The notes below the pieces were generated by a model, which saw only the letters and a program-made list of their open reading frames with translations, was not told the DNA's origin and searched no databases. Below are positions 36,790 to 45,474 of a stretch of DNA of 64,000 bases, in pieces. The stretch covers positions 124,001-188,000 of the forward strand of contig JAFPVE010000011.1 of NCBI GenBank assembly GCA_017413025.1, written 5' to 3'. Source of the stretch: Acetobacter sp. GTDB lineage: Bacteria; Pseudomonadota; Alphaproteobacteria; Acetobacterales; Acetobacteraceae. Every line of letters starts with the position of its first letter. Position 1 is the stretch's first letter. Both the position numbers and the translations under genes were made by a program.

Positions 36790-39411
36790 ATGAATATTGA
36801 GAAATTTACAGAACGTTCACGCGGGTTCCTCCAAGCTGCACAAACCATTGCTGTGCGTGATTTTAACCAACAGCTCACACCAGAACATTTGCTTAAAGCC
36901 ATGTTGGATGATCCGGAGGGTGCAGCTTCATCACTTATTCGTACGGCAGGGGGTAAACCAGAAGCCATTAAAGCAGAAGTAGAACAGGCTTTAGCTAAAC
37001 TTCCTAAAGTTGAGGGGTCTGGTGCGGGAATGCCGACAGCAACTCCAGAACTTATCCGTGTTCTTGACGTTGCAGAACAAACAGCCCAGCAAGCAGGAGA
37101 TAGTTTTGTTGCACAAGATCGGCTTCTTTCAGCGATTGCAGCTTCAGCAACACCTGCAGGACAAGCCTTGAAAAATAATGGTGCCTCTTCTGAAGCCCTT
37201 GATAAAGCCATTACAACTTTACGCAAAGGTCGCACTGTTACCAATGAAAGTGCAGAAGCCAATTTTGACGCACTTAAAAAATATGCCCGTGATGTCACAG
37301 AAATTGCCCAACAAGGAAAGTTAGACCCTGTGATCGGGCGCGACGAAGAAATACGCCGTGCTATTCAGGTTTTAGCACGCCGTAGCAAAAATAACCCTGT
37401 TCTTATTGGTGAGCCTGGCGTTGGAAAAACAGCGATCGTCGAAGGATTAGCACAACGTATCGTCAACGGCGATGTACCTGAAGCTTTACGTAATAAAAAA
37501 CTTCTTGCTTTGGATATGGGTGCCCTTGTTGCAGGCGCTAAATATCGTGGCGAGTTTGAAGAACGCCTTAAAGCTGTTTTGAAAGAAATTGAAGCTGCAG
37601 AAGGAAAAATTGTTCTTTTTATTGATGAGATGCATACCCTCGTAGGAGCAGGACGAGGTGATGGCGCTATGGATGCTTCTAACCTCATCAAACCAGAACT
37701 TGCACGCGGTACCCTCCATTGTATTGGCGCGACAACTTTAGACGAATATCGCAAATACATTGAAAAAGATGCTGCGCTTGCACGACGTTTTCAACCTGTT
37801 TTCGTTGGAGAACCAACGGTTGCCGATACTATTTCTATTTTACGAGGCATTAAAGAAAAATACGAACTTCACCACGGTGTACGCATTACCGATAGTGCCC
37901 TTGTCGCCGCGGCAACACTTTCTAACCGTTATATTACCGATCGGTTCTTACCAGATAAAGCCATTGACCTTATGGATGAAGCAGCGAGTCGTTTGCGCAT
38001 GCAAATTGATAGTAAACCCGAGAAACTTGATGAACTTGACCGTCGCATTATCCAGCTCAAAATAGAGCGTGAGGCTCTCCGTAAGGAAAATGATACGGCA
38101 AGCCAAGAAAGACTCGTAGCGATAGATACTGAACTTGCCGAATTAGAAGAACAGTCCAACGCGATTACCGTAGCATGGCACAATGAAAAAGAGCGCGTTA
38201 ATGCCGCGCAAAAACTTCAAGAGCAGCTTGACCAAGCACGTTCTGATAAAGTCGTTGCCCAACGCAACGGTAATTTGACCCGTGTTGCAGAACTTACATA
38301 TAGTGTTATTCCCACTTTAGAATCCAAAATTGCTGAAATCCATGAAGCCGATAAAGGGGTAAGTAAAGATCTTGTCTCAGAAGCCGTGACTGATCAGAAT
38401 ATTGCAGCTGTCGTTTCCAGATGGACGGGAGTTCCTGTTGATCGTATGCTTGAAGGTGAACGTGCAAAGCTCTTACGTATGGAAGATGAGTTACGTAAAT
38501 CTGTTGTCGGTCAAGAACCCGCTCTTAAAGCTGTTGCCAATGCGGTAAGACGTGCTCGTGCAGGTTTGCAAGATCCCAATCGTCCTATTGGATCTTTCTT
38601 GTTTCTTGGACCAACAGGGGTTGGCAAAACCGAGTTAACCAAAGCACTCGCCCGATTCCTTTTCGATGATGATAAAGCCTTATTACGCATAGACATGAGC
38701 GAGTTTATGGAAAAGCATGCTGTTGCGCGGCTCATTGGTGCACCTCCTGGATATGTTGGCTATGAAGAAGGTGGTGTCCTGACAGAAGCTGTGAGACGCA
38801 GACCTTATCAGGTGATTTTGTTTGACGAAGTGGAAAAAGCCCATGAAGATGTTTTTAATATTCTTCTCCAAGTGCTTGATGATGGTCGATTAACAGACGG
38901 ACAAGGCAGAACTGTTGATTTCCGTAATACGCTGATTATCCTTACAAGCAACCTTGGATCTGAATATTTAGCGAATCAGTCTGATGGGGAAATAACAGAA
39001 GCCGTTCGTGCACAAGTGATGCAAGCTGTACGAGAGCATTTCCGCCCTGAGTTTCTCAATCGTTTAGATGAAATTATTCTCTTCTCACGTCTTCAGAAAA
39101 AAGACATGGCAAATATTGTTGATATACAAATTGCGCGTTTACGTAGATTGTTAGAAGAACGGAAGATCTCTCTCCATCTTGATACACACGCTAAAGAATG
39201 GCTCGCTCATAAAGGCTATGATCCCGTCTATGGTGCGCGTCCACTTAAACGTGTTATTCAACAAAATTTACAAAACCCTCTCGCTCAACTCCTTTTAGAA
39301 GGTGCGATTCGTGATGGAGAAGATGTCAAAATCTCTGCCAATGATGAGAACTTACTCATTAACGGCACCTCCTGTAATACCCCAAATAAGGAGGAACATC
39401 TTTCAGCCTAG
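36790..39411 (+). CDS. clpB: ATP-dependent disaggregase ClpB
   Basis: 873 residues, ribosome site AGGGAGCAG. ClpB pulls apart aggregated proteins with DnaK. An N-terminal ClpN repeat pair is followed by the first ATPase (Walker [10 protein letters not shown], residues about 207-215; Walker B VLFIDEMH), the M-domain coiled coil (about 410-520), and a second ATPase (GPTGVGKTE, about 607-615; [11 protein letters not shown]). All motifs are intact. Heat-shock control is expected, but I could not see a clear RpoH-type promoter in the 120 bases before it. Confidence 0.97.
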   Translation: MNIEKFTERSRGFLQAAQTIAVRDFNQQLTPEHLLKAMLDDPEGAASSLIRTAGGKPEAIKAEVEQALAKLPKVEGSGAGMPTATPELIRVLDVAEQTAQQAGDSFVAQDRLLSAIAASATPAGQALKNNGASSEALDKAITTLRKGRTVTNESAEANFDALKKYARDVTEIAQQGKLDPVIGRDEEIRRAIQVLARRSKNNPVLIGEPGVGKTAIVEGLAQRIVNGDVPEALRNKKLLALDMGALVAGAKYRGEFEERLKAVLKEIEAAEGKIVLFIDEMHTLVGAGRGDGAMDASNLIKPELARGTLHCIGATTLDEYRKYIEKDAALARRFQPVFVGEPTVADTISILRGIKEKYELHHGVRITDSALVAAATLSNRYITDRFLPDKAIDLMDEAASRLRMQIDSKPEKLDELDRRIIQLKIEREALRKENDTASQERLVAIDTELAELEEQSNAITVAWHNEKERVNAAQKLQEQLDQARSDKVVAQRNGNLTRVAELTYSVIPTLESKIAEIHEADKGVSKDLVSEAVTDQNIAAVVSRWTGVPVDRMLEGERAKLLRMEDELRKSVVGQEPALKAVANAVRRARAGLQDPNRPIGSFLFLGPTGVGKTELTKALARFLFDDDKALLRIDMSEFMEKHAVARLIGAPPGYVGYEEGGVLTEAVRRRPYQVILFDEVEKAHEDVFNILLQVLDDGRLTDGQGRTVDFRNTLIILTSNLGSEYLANQSDGEITEAVRAQVMQAVREHFRPEFLNRLDEIILFSRLQKKDMANIVDIQIARLRRLLEERKISLHLDTHAKEWLAHKGYDPVYGARPLKRVIQQNLQNPLAQLLLEGAIRDGEDVKISANDENLLINGTSCNTPNKEEHLSA

Positions 39412-39496
39412 TTTTAACCTATTGAAATAACCTCTGTTATATCTCTTCCCGTCTTTATTAATTATCATCACGGAAATAGATCATATAACAAAAGAT

Positions 39497-39522
39497 AAAG
39501 GGCTATTTGCCCTTTTCTTTTT
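39497..39522. terminator. Terminator between convergent clpB and hfq
   Basis: 7-bp stem AAAGGGC/GCCCTTT (39497-39503 with 39509-39515), loop TATTT, followed by TCTTTTT on the plus strand. The complement also ends in a T-rich stretch, so it may serve both genes. Confidence 0.75.
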
Positions 39523-39547
39523 AGTCTTTCTTAGTTTTCTTTTTTAC

Positions 39548-39802
39548 TTATACGGATTCCGCTGTAGTCAACGCTATATCCGAAAGACTAATTGAAACGC
39601 TCGGCATAACGGTACTAATAGCATGTTTATAGACAAGCTGTGTTTGATCATCACGACGTAAAAGCACCACTTGATCATCAAAATATGTGACAAACCCTTG
39701 TAGTTTAACACCATTGACAAGAAAAACTGTTACCATTCCACGTGAACGGCAAACCTCCGTTAAAAACGCATTCTGTACGTTATACACTTTTATGTTTTTC
39801 AC
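39548..39802 (-). CDS. hfq: RNA chaperone Hfq
   Basis: 84 residues. Sm1 core [20 protein letters not shown] and Sm2 [11 protein letters not shown] are intact; the start [12 protein letters not shown] matches the family (QxxFL). Hfq is a hexameric ring that pairs small RNAs with messenger RNA. The C-terminus is short. The 540-base AT-rich region upstream has no gene. Confidence 0.95.
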   Translation of the reverse strand: MKNIKVYNVQNAFLTEVCRSRGMVTVFLVNGVKLQGFVTYFDDQVVLLRRDDQTQLVYKHAISTVMPSVSISLSDIALTTAESV

Positions 39803-40342
39803 AACCCCAACCTTACCTAATTAGTTTTTTCTGTTTATTGACAAACACTTATATAGAACAACACATATACACATAAAAAAACGGTTAATAATTTACCTTA
39901 TTCTACGTTTTTCTTATATTATACCATGCTGTTTTAATTTACGATAAAAATATTTTACTTACCACCCCACAAAGACAGCGGTATATACTTGGTTAAGCGT
40001 CTTACATGCTATCACACGGCGCTACAAAGACAGTATATCCCCTTAAACATTTTACTCTAAAAAAAATCTTCAAGGGTTTTACTGATAGAAGAAAAATTCT
40101 CAACAAGAAAACTTAAATGTTTACTTTAAATACTGCTTAAATTTATTTTTCCTTAAATTTTTCCTTAATAATTAAAATATTTTACAAGGCTTGCATTAAC
40201 AATCTTAATAAGATATAAGTCGACGTAAGTAGGAGCGGAGTAAATCTTACTAGATTCTTTTGTGTAATATTTTTAAGGTGGTAATTGTGCTTTTTACCGA
40301 AAGATTTCAAAGATAGCAATCTTGTGAAAGGGTTAATGTATT
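39803..40342. other. Divergent spacer hfq / CHAP gene
   Basis: 540 bases, AT-rich, no coding sign. It holds the promoter-like pair at 40191-40219 (listed separately). The part near hfq (39803-40000) shows no clear element. Confidence 0.4.
40191..40219 (+). promoter_or_regulatory. Sigma-70-like promoter upstream of the CHAP gene
   Basis: TTGCAT (40191-40196), 17-base spacer, TATAAG (40214-40219). It gives a 5' leader of about 115 bases before ATG 40343. Confidence 0.5.
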
Positions 40343-41101
40343 ATGCGGCATTGGTGGTTTAAAATAAAAAAAATTCAACTCTCTTTTCTATCCGCTATTA
40401 CACTTGTTTCCACAGCTCATGCTCACACCCGTCATCATTCTGCAAGTCATATAAGACATCACGCTTTTTCCCGTCATAAGACGCGTCGTGTTGCTTTAGA
40501 AACAACACATCACCGCCATCATATACGTAAACATATGCGTTTAGCGATGTTACACCGTCATCACCACCACCGAGAACATGTTATTCAATGTGTTGCTTAT
40601 GCTAAGCAAGCTTCTGGCATTGTATTACGTGGTAATGCCCGTGATTGGTGGTATAATGCTATCGGTAATTATGATCGTGGAAGTGTTCCTGAACGGGGAA
40701 GCGTTCTTAATTTCCGCGGGACACGTCGCATGCCGTTAGGACATGTTGCCGTTGTTCGTAATGTTATTGATAATCGTACCATTACGGTTGATCAGTCCCA
40801 TTGGGCACGAGCTGGCATTAGTCATAATGTTCGTGTTATTGATGTTTCCCTTAATAATGATTGGTCTGCCGTTCGCGTATCGTTAAATAGTCATTCGATG
40901 ACCTATGGTTCTGTTTATCCAACTTATGGTTTCATTTATCCTCACCACAATCACAACGTAATGCAGGTATCGTTGAATAATCGTTCAACAGCTTATAATT
41001 CTTTTTACCCGATTTATGGTTCTTCTATTTCTCACAAAAATGCCAGCACCTTTGTTACTAATAATCAAAATAGTCGCGATGGTTTGAGTAATAGAACCTG
41101 A
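40343..41101 (+). CDS. Exported CHAP-domain protein with His-rich N-terminus
   Basis: 252 residues. The signal peptide ends near SFLSAITLVSTAHA. A histidine-rich stretch follows (about 28-80: HTRHHS..., HRHHHHREH), then a CHAP domain with likely catalytic Cys83 (QCVAYAKQ) and His134 (LGHVAVV). CHAP enzymes cleave peptidoglycan peptides, or act as amidases. The C-terminal 70 residues repeat a unit (VSLN(S/N)xSxxYxSxYPxYG) twice. The His-rich part could bind zinc or copper. Single gene; 26 bases later a small gene follows. Confidence 0.82.
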   Translation: MRHWWFKIKKIQLSFLSAITLVSTAHAHTRHHSASHIRHHAFSRHKTRRVALETTHHRHHIRKHMRLAMLHRHHHHREHVIQCVAYAKQASGIVLRGNARDWWYNAIGNYDRGSVPERGSVLNFRGTRRMPLGHVAVVRNVIDNRTITVDQSHWARAGISHNVRVIDVSLNNDWSAVRVSLNSHSMTYGSVYPTYGFIYPHHNHNVMQVSLNNRSTAYNSFYPIYGSSISHKNASTFVTNNQNSRDGLSNRT

Positions 41102-41126
41102 CAATAGAAATAAATAGAGGAAACTT

Positions 41127-41360
41127 ATGTGTGAAAGTTTTTTGGTATTAGTAGGCGCAGGTATAGGTTATCTGTTAGGGAAAAAACAAGGGAAAAGAGA
41201 AAGAGAACAAAAGGAACTAAAAAACGAATCTCTCTATTCATCGTCTATTTCTCGCGATAAAGATAAAGAATCTACTCCTCTCACTTCTGTTATAGGGTCG
41301 TCAGACATATTGAAGATGAACGTAGAAAGTAATGAAGGAAAAGAAGCTTGTAGTGTTTAA
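41127..41360 (+). CDS. Small protein with N-terminal hydrophobic helix
   Basis: 77 residues from ATG 41127 (agaggaaactt). A short N-terminal hydrophobic helix (FLVLVGAGIGYLLG, GxxxG form) is followed by a highly charged KKQGKREREQKE segment and a Ser-rich tail. Possibly a small membrane-anchored protein co-transcribed with the CHAP gene. Unknown family. Confidence 0.5.
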   Translation: MCESFLVLVGAGIGYLLGKKQGKREREQKELKNESLYSSSISRDKDKESTPLTSVIGSSDILKMNVESNEGKEACSV

Positions 41361-42049
41361 TTTTGTCCAAATGCAAAAAGAAAAATTAAGTATTATTAGT
41401 AGTTTCCGCAATCTGCCTTTAAAATCTTTGGTATTACTTTTTCGTAACATAGGTCATAGATTAATTTTTTATAAAAATCTTATTTTCCCTATTTCTTATA
41501 CATCATTTATGTCAGTGCCTTTATAAATATAAATGTAGTTTTTATCCCGCCCTTTTTCTTCAGATCCTGTATTCTCTCAAAAGATATCTGACCAATTTTT
41601 ATAAGCTTCGTACGCGTTATATTCGTATTTCTTATTTCCTTCAAATAATTCTAATTCGCTTGCCCAAGTTGTTTCTTTTTTTATACGCTCCCTCCGTTAT
41701 TTCTGGCAGATAATTTTGTCGCCGTTAATCTATCTGTTATATCTCATTGGTGATAGTACTTTATCCGATTTTATAAAAAACCTTACAGATAAAAAAACTC
41801 ATATCGATTCGACTTAATATTTAATAGTTCGATAACCTAAACGTCTTTTTTCACGTCATAAAATTCTGACTCAATAAGCGGTACAGCTTTAACATAGTAT
41901 CCTTTCTTTTCATATTTTATTGAAACTTGTGTTAATTAATGTATTTATAACTTGCATTATGTACCATTTAGAATAAAATAAGAGTTCTTAACTAGCCCAA
42001 AGGGATCAATCCTGCCCAACAGGCTGTCTACTGGTTTGAGGATAAGTCC
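41361..42049. other. Gene-free region before speD
   Basis: 689 bases, strongly AT-rich. A 64-codon frame at about 41332-41526 overlaps the previous gene and has no support. Just before speD (42008-42031) there are two mutually exclusive weak hairpins (CCTG-CCCAA-CAGG and AGCC/GGCT). A regulatory leader is possible but unsupported. Confidence 0.35.
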
Positions 42050-42517
42050 ATGAATGCACTTGCTCAACTGGGGATGGTCTCGGTGAACCCGACCAATAAC
42101 CAGACAACTACTGTTCCTATTGATATTCTCGAAGAGTCTCGTACTGACTATTTCGTAGAACGTAATGGTGAAAAATTTGCAGGTACACACCTGCTTGTTG
42201 ATATGTGGGACGCCAAAAACTTGGATGATCCTGTGCAGATTGACAAGACTTTACGCAAAGCTGCTATAGCAGCAAGAGCGACAATTATTCATAGCCACTT
42301 TCACCACTTCACGCCCAATGGTGGCGTTTCTGGGGTTGTTGTGTTGGCTGAAAGTCATATTTCTATCCATACATGGCCAGAACGACATTTTGCAGCTGTG
42401 GATATTTTTATGTGTGGTAGTTGCGATCCACACATGGCTATCCCTGTTATGCAACACTTATTTCAGGCAAAGCGACTAGATATCAATACAGAACGTCGTG
42501 GTCGTATCGTGCCGTAA
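42050..42517 (+). CDS. speD: S-adenosylmethionine decarboxylase proenzyme
   Basis: 155 residues, ribosome site gaggataag. It makes decarboxylated SAM, the aminopropyl donor for spermidine. Bacterial class 1B form: the self-cleavage site lies between Glu101 and Ser102 in AESHISIHTWPE, which yields the pyruvoyl group at the Ser. His107 and Cys122 (MCGSC) match the other catalytic residues. It is followed after 125 bases by speE. Confidence 0.95.
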   Translation: MNALAQLGMVSVNPTNNQTTTVPIDILEESRTDYFVERNGEKFAGTHLLVDMWDAKNLDDPVQIDKTLRKAAIAARATIIHSHFHHFTPNGGVSGVVVLAESHISIHTWPERHFAAVDIFMCGSCDPHMAIPVMQHLFQAKRLDINTERRGRIVP

Positions 42518-42642
42518 ATTTTGTAAACCGTTGGACATTAAAAGATTCTTCGTTTTATTTATTACCAAGAATCTTCAAAAGTCTTACTCTTTGTGAAAAA
42601 GCAAAAATACTGTCGTTTTATACGACAAGTTAAGTGGATATT

Positions 42643-43521
42643 ATGACCAAAACATGGATTAAAGAAACTCTTTATGACCATTGGGGACAACGTTTTTGCG
42701 TTACGCAAAAGCTTGTACATACTAAAAGCCCTTTCCAAGAGATTCTTATTTTTGAAAGCGAATCTCATGGTCGGGTACTCATGCTTGATGGTATCGTTCA
42801 AATTACTGAACGTGACGAGTTTGTTTATCAAGAAATGTTGACCCATGTCCCGCTTTTTACCCACCCTAATCCTCGAAAAGTACTCATTATTGGCGCAGGC
42901 GACGGTGGCGTGTTACGACGCGTGCTTGAGCATACATGTGTAGAAAAAGCAGTTATGGTTGAAATTGATGGTGCCGTTATTGAGCTTTCAAAACAATTTC
43001 TTCCTACCATTGCACAAGAAGCTTGGAGTGATCCTCGCGCAGAGGTCATTGTTGGCGATGGCATTGACTATGTCAGCAAAGCGGCTGATAACGCTTTTGA
43101 TGTTATTATTGTGGATAGCACAGACCCGATTGGGGTTGGTGAAGTCTTATTTACCGATTCTTTTTACAAGCACTGTGCGCGTGTGCTTGGGCATCAAGGG
43201 ATTATTGTCAACCAATGTGGCGTTCCTTTTATGCAAGCCGACGAACTTCGTGAGACAAGCTTACGCCGTGCGCAGTTTTTTCCGCACGTTTCGGCTTATG
43301 TTGCCGCTGTTCCTACGTATGTTGGTGGTTTTATGACTCTTGGCATTGCTACTAAAGGAGAAAACCCTTGCCACCAGTCGGTTGAAACAGTACGCGCCCG
43401 TGCCCGTAAAGCAGGAATTGAAGGGAAAACACGTTATTGGACTCCTGAAATCCACGTTAGTGCCTTTTACCTTCCCCCTTACATTTCCTGTCACCTTCCT
43501 TCTACACCTGCCACCTGTTAA
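42643..43521 (+). CDS. speE: Spermidine synthase
   Basis: 292 residues from ATG 42643 (a GTG at 42634 adds three). Rossmann methyltransferase-like fold: ESESHGRVLMLDGIVQ, VLIIGAGDGGVLRRVLEH (dcSAM site), VEIDGAVIELSKQFL and IIVDSTDPIGVGEVLF (catalytic Asp). It moves the aminopropyl group from decarboxylated SAM to putrescine, releasing MTA that mtnP recycles. It ends in a lower-complexity tail. Same strand as speD. Confidence 0.95.
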   Translation: MTKTWIKETLYDHWGQRFCVTQKLVHTKSPFQEILIFESESHGRVLMLDGIVQITERDEFVYQEMLTHVPLFTHPNPRKVLIIGAGDGGVLRRVLEHTCVEKAVMVEIDGAVIELSKQFLPTIAQEAWSDPRAEVIVGDGIDYVSKAADNAFDVIIVDSTDPIGVGEVLFTDSFYKHCARVLGHQGIIVNQCGVPFMQADELRETSLRRAQFFPHVSAYVAAVPTYVGGFMTLGIATKGENPCHQSVETVRARARKAGIEGKTRYWTPEIHVSAFYLPPYISCHLPSTPATC

Positions 43522-43526
43522 AGTGT

Positions 43527-43564
43527 CTCTGTTCAACAGAGTCAACGCCATTTTCTACGTTGAC
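43527..43564 (+). terminator. Double hairpin after speE
   Basis: CTCTG-TTCAA-CAGAG (43527-43541) directly followed by GTCAACG/CGTTGAC (43541-43547 with 43558-43564). No strong T-run, so the termination role is uncertain; it may instead begin the structured leader below. Confidence 0.35.
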
Positions 43565-43599
43565 CTTGATTCTTAAACAATGCTATAGTGATTCAAAAA

Positions 43600-43700
43600 G
43601 TCAGGAGAGGTTAGTCGTTAGTGACTAATGCTGTGTTTGGCATAAGGTATAGAAGGGCTAAACCCTATTATTTGAGGGGGTTTGATATGCCGTCGGTACA
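43600..43700 (+). promoter_or_regulatory. Structured leader before gcvT (unassigned RNA element)
   Basis: Between 43600 and 43700 lie nested pairings: TTAGTC (43611-43616)/GACTAA (43623-43628), then GGCATA (43639-43644)/TATGCC (43686-43691), enclosing either AGGG-ctaa-ACCCT or AAACCC/GGGTTT, which exclude each other. GGAGAG precedes the first hairpin, as in glycine riboswitches, but the matching CUCUC strand and the conserved core are absent, so I do not call it one. It starts about 100 to 190 bases before the gcvT start. Function is inference. Confidence 0.45.
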
Positions 43701-43793
43701 ATGTTAATGTCTTTTGTCAATGGGTATTTTTCTTTTTGATTTTTTTCATTTTACCTCCTAAAATTCTACTTTCTAATAAAAGATGTTGTAGAT

Positions 43794-44957
43794 ATGAACT
43801 CTCTCCTCCAAACCCCGCTCTATGCCCTCCATCTTGAACATAACGGACGTATGGTGCCTTTTGCAGGGTATACTATGCCCCTCCATTACGCGCCGGGTAT
43901 TATAGCGGAACATCGTCATGTTCGCTCCCATGCAGGGTTATTTGACGTTTCACATATGGGGCAAATACGTCTTCACGCGAGGTCTGGTTGTGTTGATGAC
44001 GCTGCCCGTGCCCTCGAAAGCCTCGTACCTGCGGATATTTTATCTCTAAAACCATGGCGACAACGTTACACACAATTAACGAATGCTACGGGTGGTATTT
44101 TAGATGACCTCATGGTCATTCGTGAAAGTAACAGTTTACTATTGATTGTCAATGCAGCGTGTAAAGCATCTGATCTTGCCCATCTGCGCACACACCTTGA
44201 CACAATTTGTGAGGTTCAACCTCTTGAAGACTATGCGCTTCTTGCCTTACAGGGACCAAAATCTGAGGAAGTTTTGGCTCCTCTTGCCCCTGCTGTGCAA
44301 GACATGATTTTTATGGACGTACGCCCCCTAACCCTTAATGGTGTGCCTTGTACTGTTTCGCGCTCGGGTTATACAGGAGAAGACGGGTTTGAGATTTCTC
44401 TTCCCGCAATACATGCCGAATCGTTAGCGCGATTACTCCTCGCCCACCCGCATGTATGGCTTATTGGACTTGGCGCACGAGATAGCCTTCGATTAGAAGG
44501 CGGATTTTGTCTTTATGGTACAGATATTGATCAAACAACATCCCCTATTGAAGCTGATCTTGAATGGTCTATTCAGAAAAGCCGTCGTCAAGGGGGAGTT
44601 CGGGCTGGTGGTTTTTTAGGCGCAGAACATATTCTTGCCCAACTTACCCAACTTGAAAATGATTCGCAGCTGGAAATTACTCGTCGCCGTGTTGGCTTAC
44701 GTCCAGAAGGACGTGCCCCTGTACGCCATAACGCCCCTCTCTATGCCGATTCTACATTACAAACCTCTCTGGGCGTTATTACATCAGGAGGGTTTAGCCC
44801 TACTCTGAACGCCCCTATCGCCATGGGATATGTTCCGCCCTCACACGCAACCATTGGTACAGAAGTTTTTACTGAACTCCGCGGGCGAACTATTGCTTGC
44901 ACTGTAAGTGCACTTCCCTTTGTTCCTACAAACTTTCGCCGTTCGCGTTCTGTTTAA
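43794..44957 (+). CDS. gcvT: Glycine cleavage system T protein (aminomethyltransferase)
   Basis: 387 residues. GcvT takes the methylamine arm from lipoyl-GcvH, releases ammonia and makes methylene-THF. The family start LLQTPLYALHLEHNGRMVPFAGY-type segment, LFDVSHMGQI, a VSRSGYTGEDGFEIS segment and RDSLRLEGGFCLYG are present. gcvT, gcvH and gcvP follow in order with short gaps, forming one operon. Confidence 0.96.
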   Translation: MNSLLQTPLYALHLEHNGRMVPFAGYTMPLHYAPGIIAEHRHVRSHAGLFDVSHMGQIRLHARSGCVDDAARALESLVPADILSLKPWRQRYTQLTNATGGILDDLMVIRESNSLLLIVNAACKASDLAHLRTHLDTICEVQPLEDYALLALQGPKSEEVLAPLAPAVQDMIFMDVRPLTLNGVPCTVSRSGYTGEDGFEISLPAIHAESLARLLLAHPHVWLIGLGARDSLRLEGGFCLYGTDIDQTTSPIEADLEWSIQKSRRQGGVRAGGFLGAEHILAQLTQLENDSQLEITRRRVGLRPEGRAPVRHNAPLYADSTLQTSLGVITSGGFSPTLNAPIAMGYVPPSHATIGTEVFTELRGRTIACTVSALPFVPTNFRRSRSV

Positions 44958-44994
44958 CTTTTTCTTTTTCATAACTTATTAAGGATTAAACACC

Positions 44995-45366
44995 ATGACC
45001 GTCTATTATACAACCGAGCATGAATGGCTTCGCCTTGAAGGGGAAGAAGCAGTTGTTGGAATTACCCAACACGCTGCTGAAGCTTTAGGGGAGTTGGTGT
45101 TTGTGGAGATTCGCCCTCATGAAACCACACTCGAAGCTGGCGAATCCGCTGCTGTTGCCGAATCCGTTAAAGCAGCTTCTGATATTTATGCGCCTGTAGA
45201 CGGTATCCTTATAGATCACAACGCCGAACTGGCGGATAATCCATCACAAGTCAATACTGATCCTGAAGGGAAAGGTTGGATTTTTCGCCTTCGTCTGACG
45301 AATAAAGATCAACTCTCAAACCTTATGGATGCGACTGCTTATCAGGCATTTCTCCATACGCTGTAA
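44995..45366 (+). CDS. gcvH: Glycine cleavage system H protein
   Basis: 123 residues. The lipoylated lysine is Lys59 in ESVKAASD. The start YYTTEHEWLRLEGEEAVVGI and the second lipoyl-domain half are typical. GcvH carries the methylamine group between GcvP, GcvT and the lipoamide dehydrogenase (L protein, not in this window). Confidence 0.97.
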   Translation: MTVYYTTEHEWLRLEGEEAVVGITQHAAEALGELVFVEIRPHETTLEAGESAAVAESVKAASDIYAPVDGILIDHNAELADNPSQVNTDPEGKGWIFRLRLTNKDQLSNLMDATAYQAFLHTL

Positions 45367-45474
45367 TACCTTATTTATCTCTTCGTCATTTGGAAATAAT
45401 TGTTTATTCGTTTTTGTTCGTATCAGCCGCATTCTTTACGGTGTTAGGCTTTTATTGTGTTAGGAATTATTGCC

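Noticed and set aside
41332..41526. 64-residue open frame after the small CHAP-linked gene
   Set aside because: Overlaps the previous gene, lacks a ribosome site and has AT-driven composition.
43600..43700. Glycine riboswitch upstream of gcvT
   Set aside because: GGAGAG and the context fit, but the conserved core and the pairing CTCTC strand are missing.
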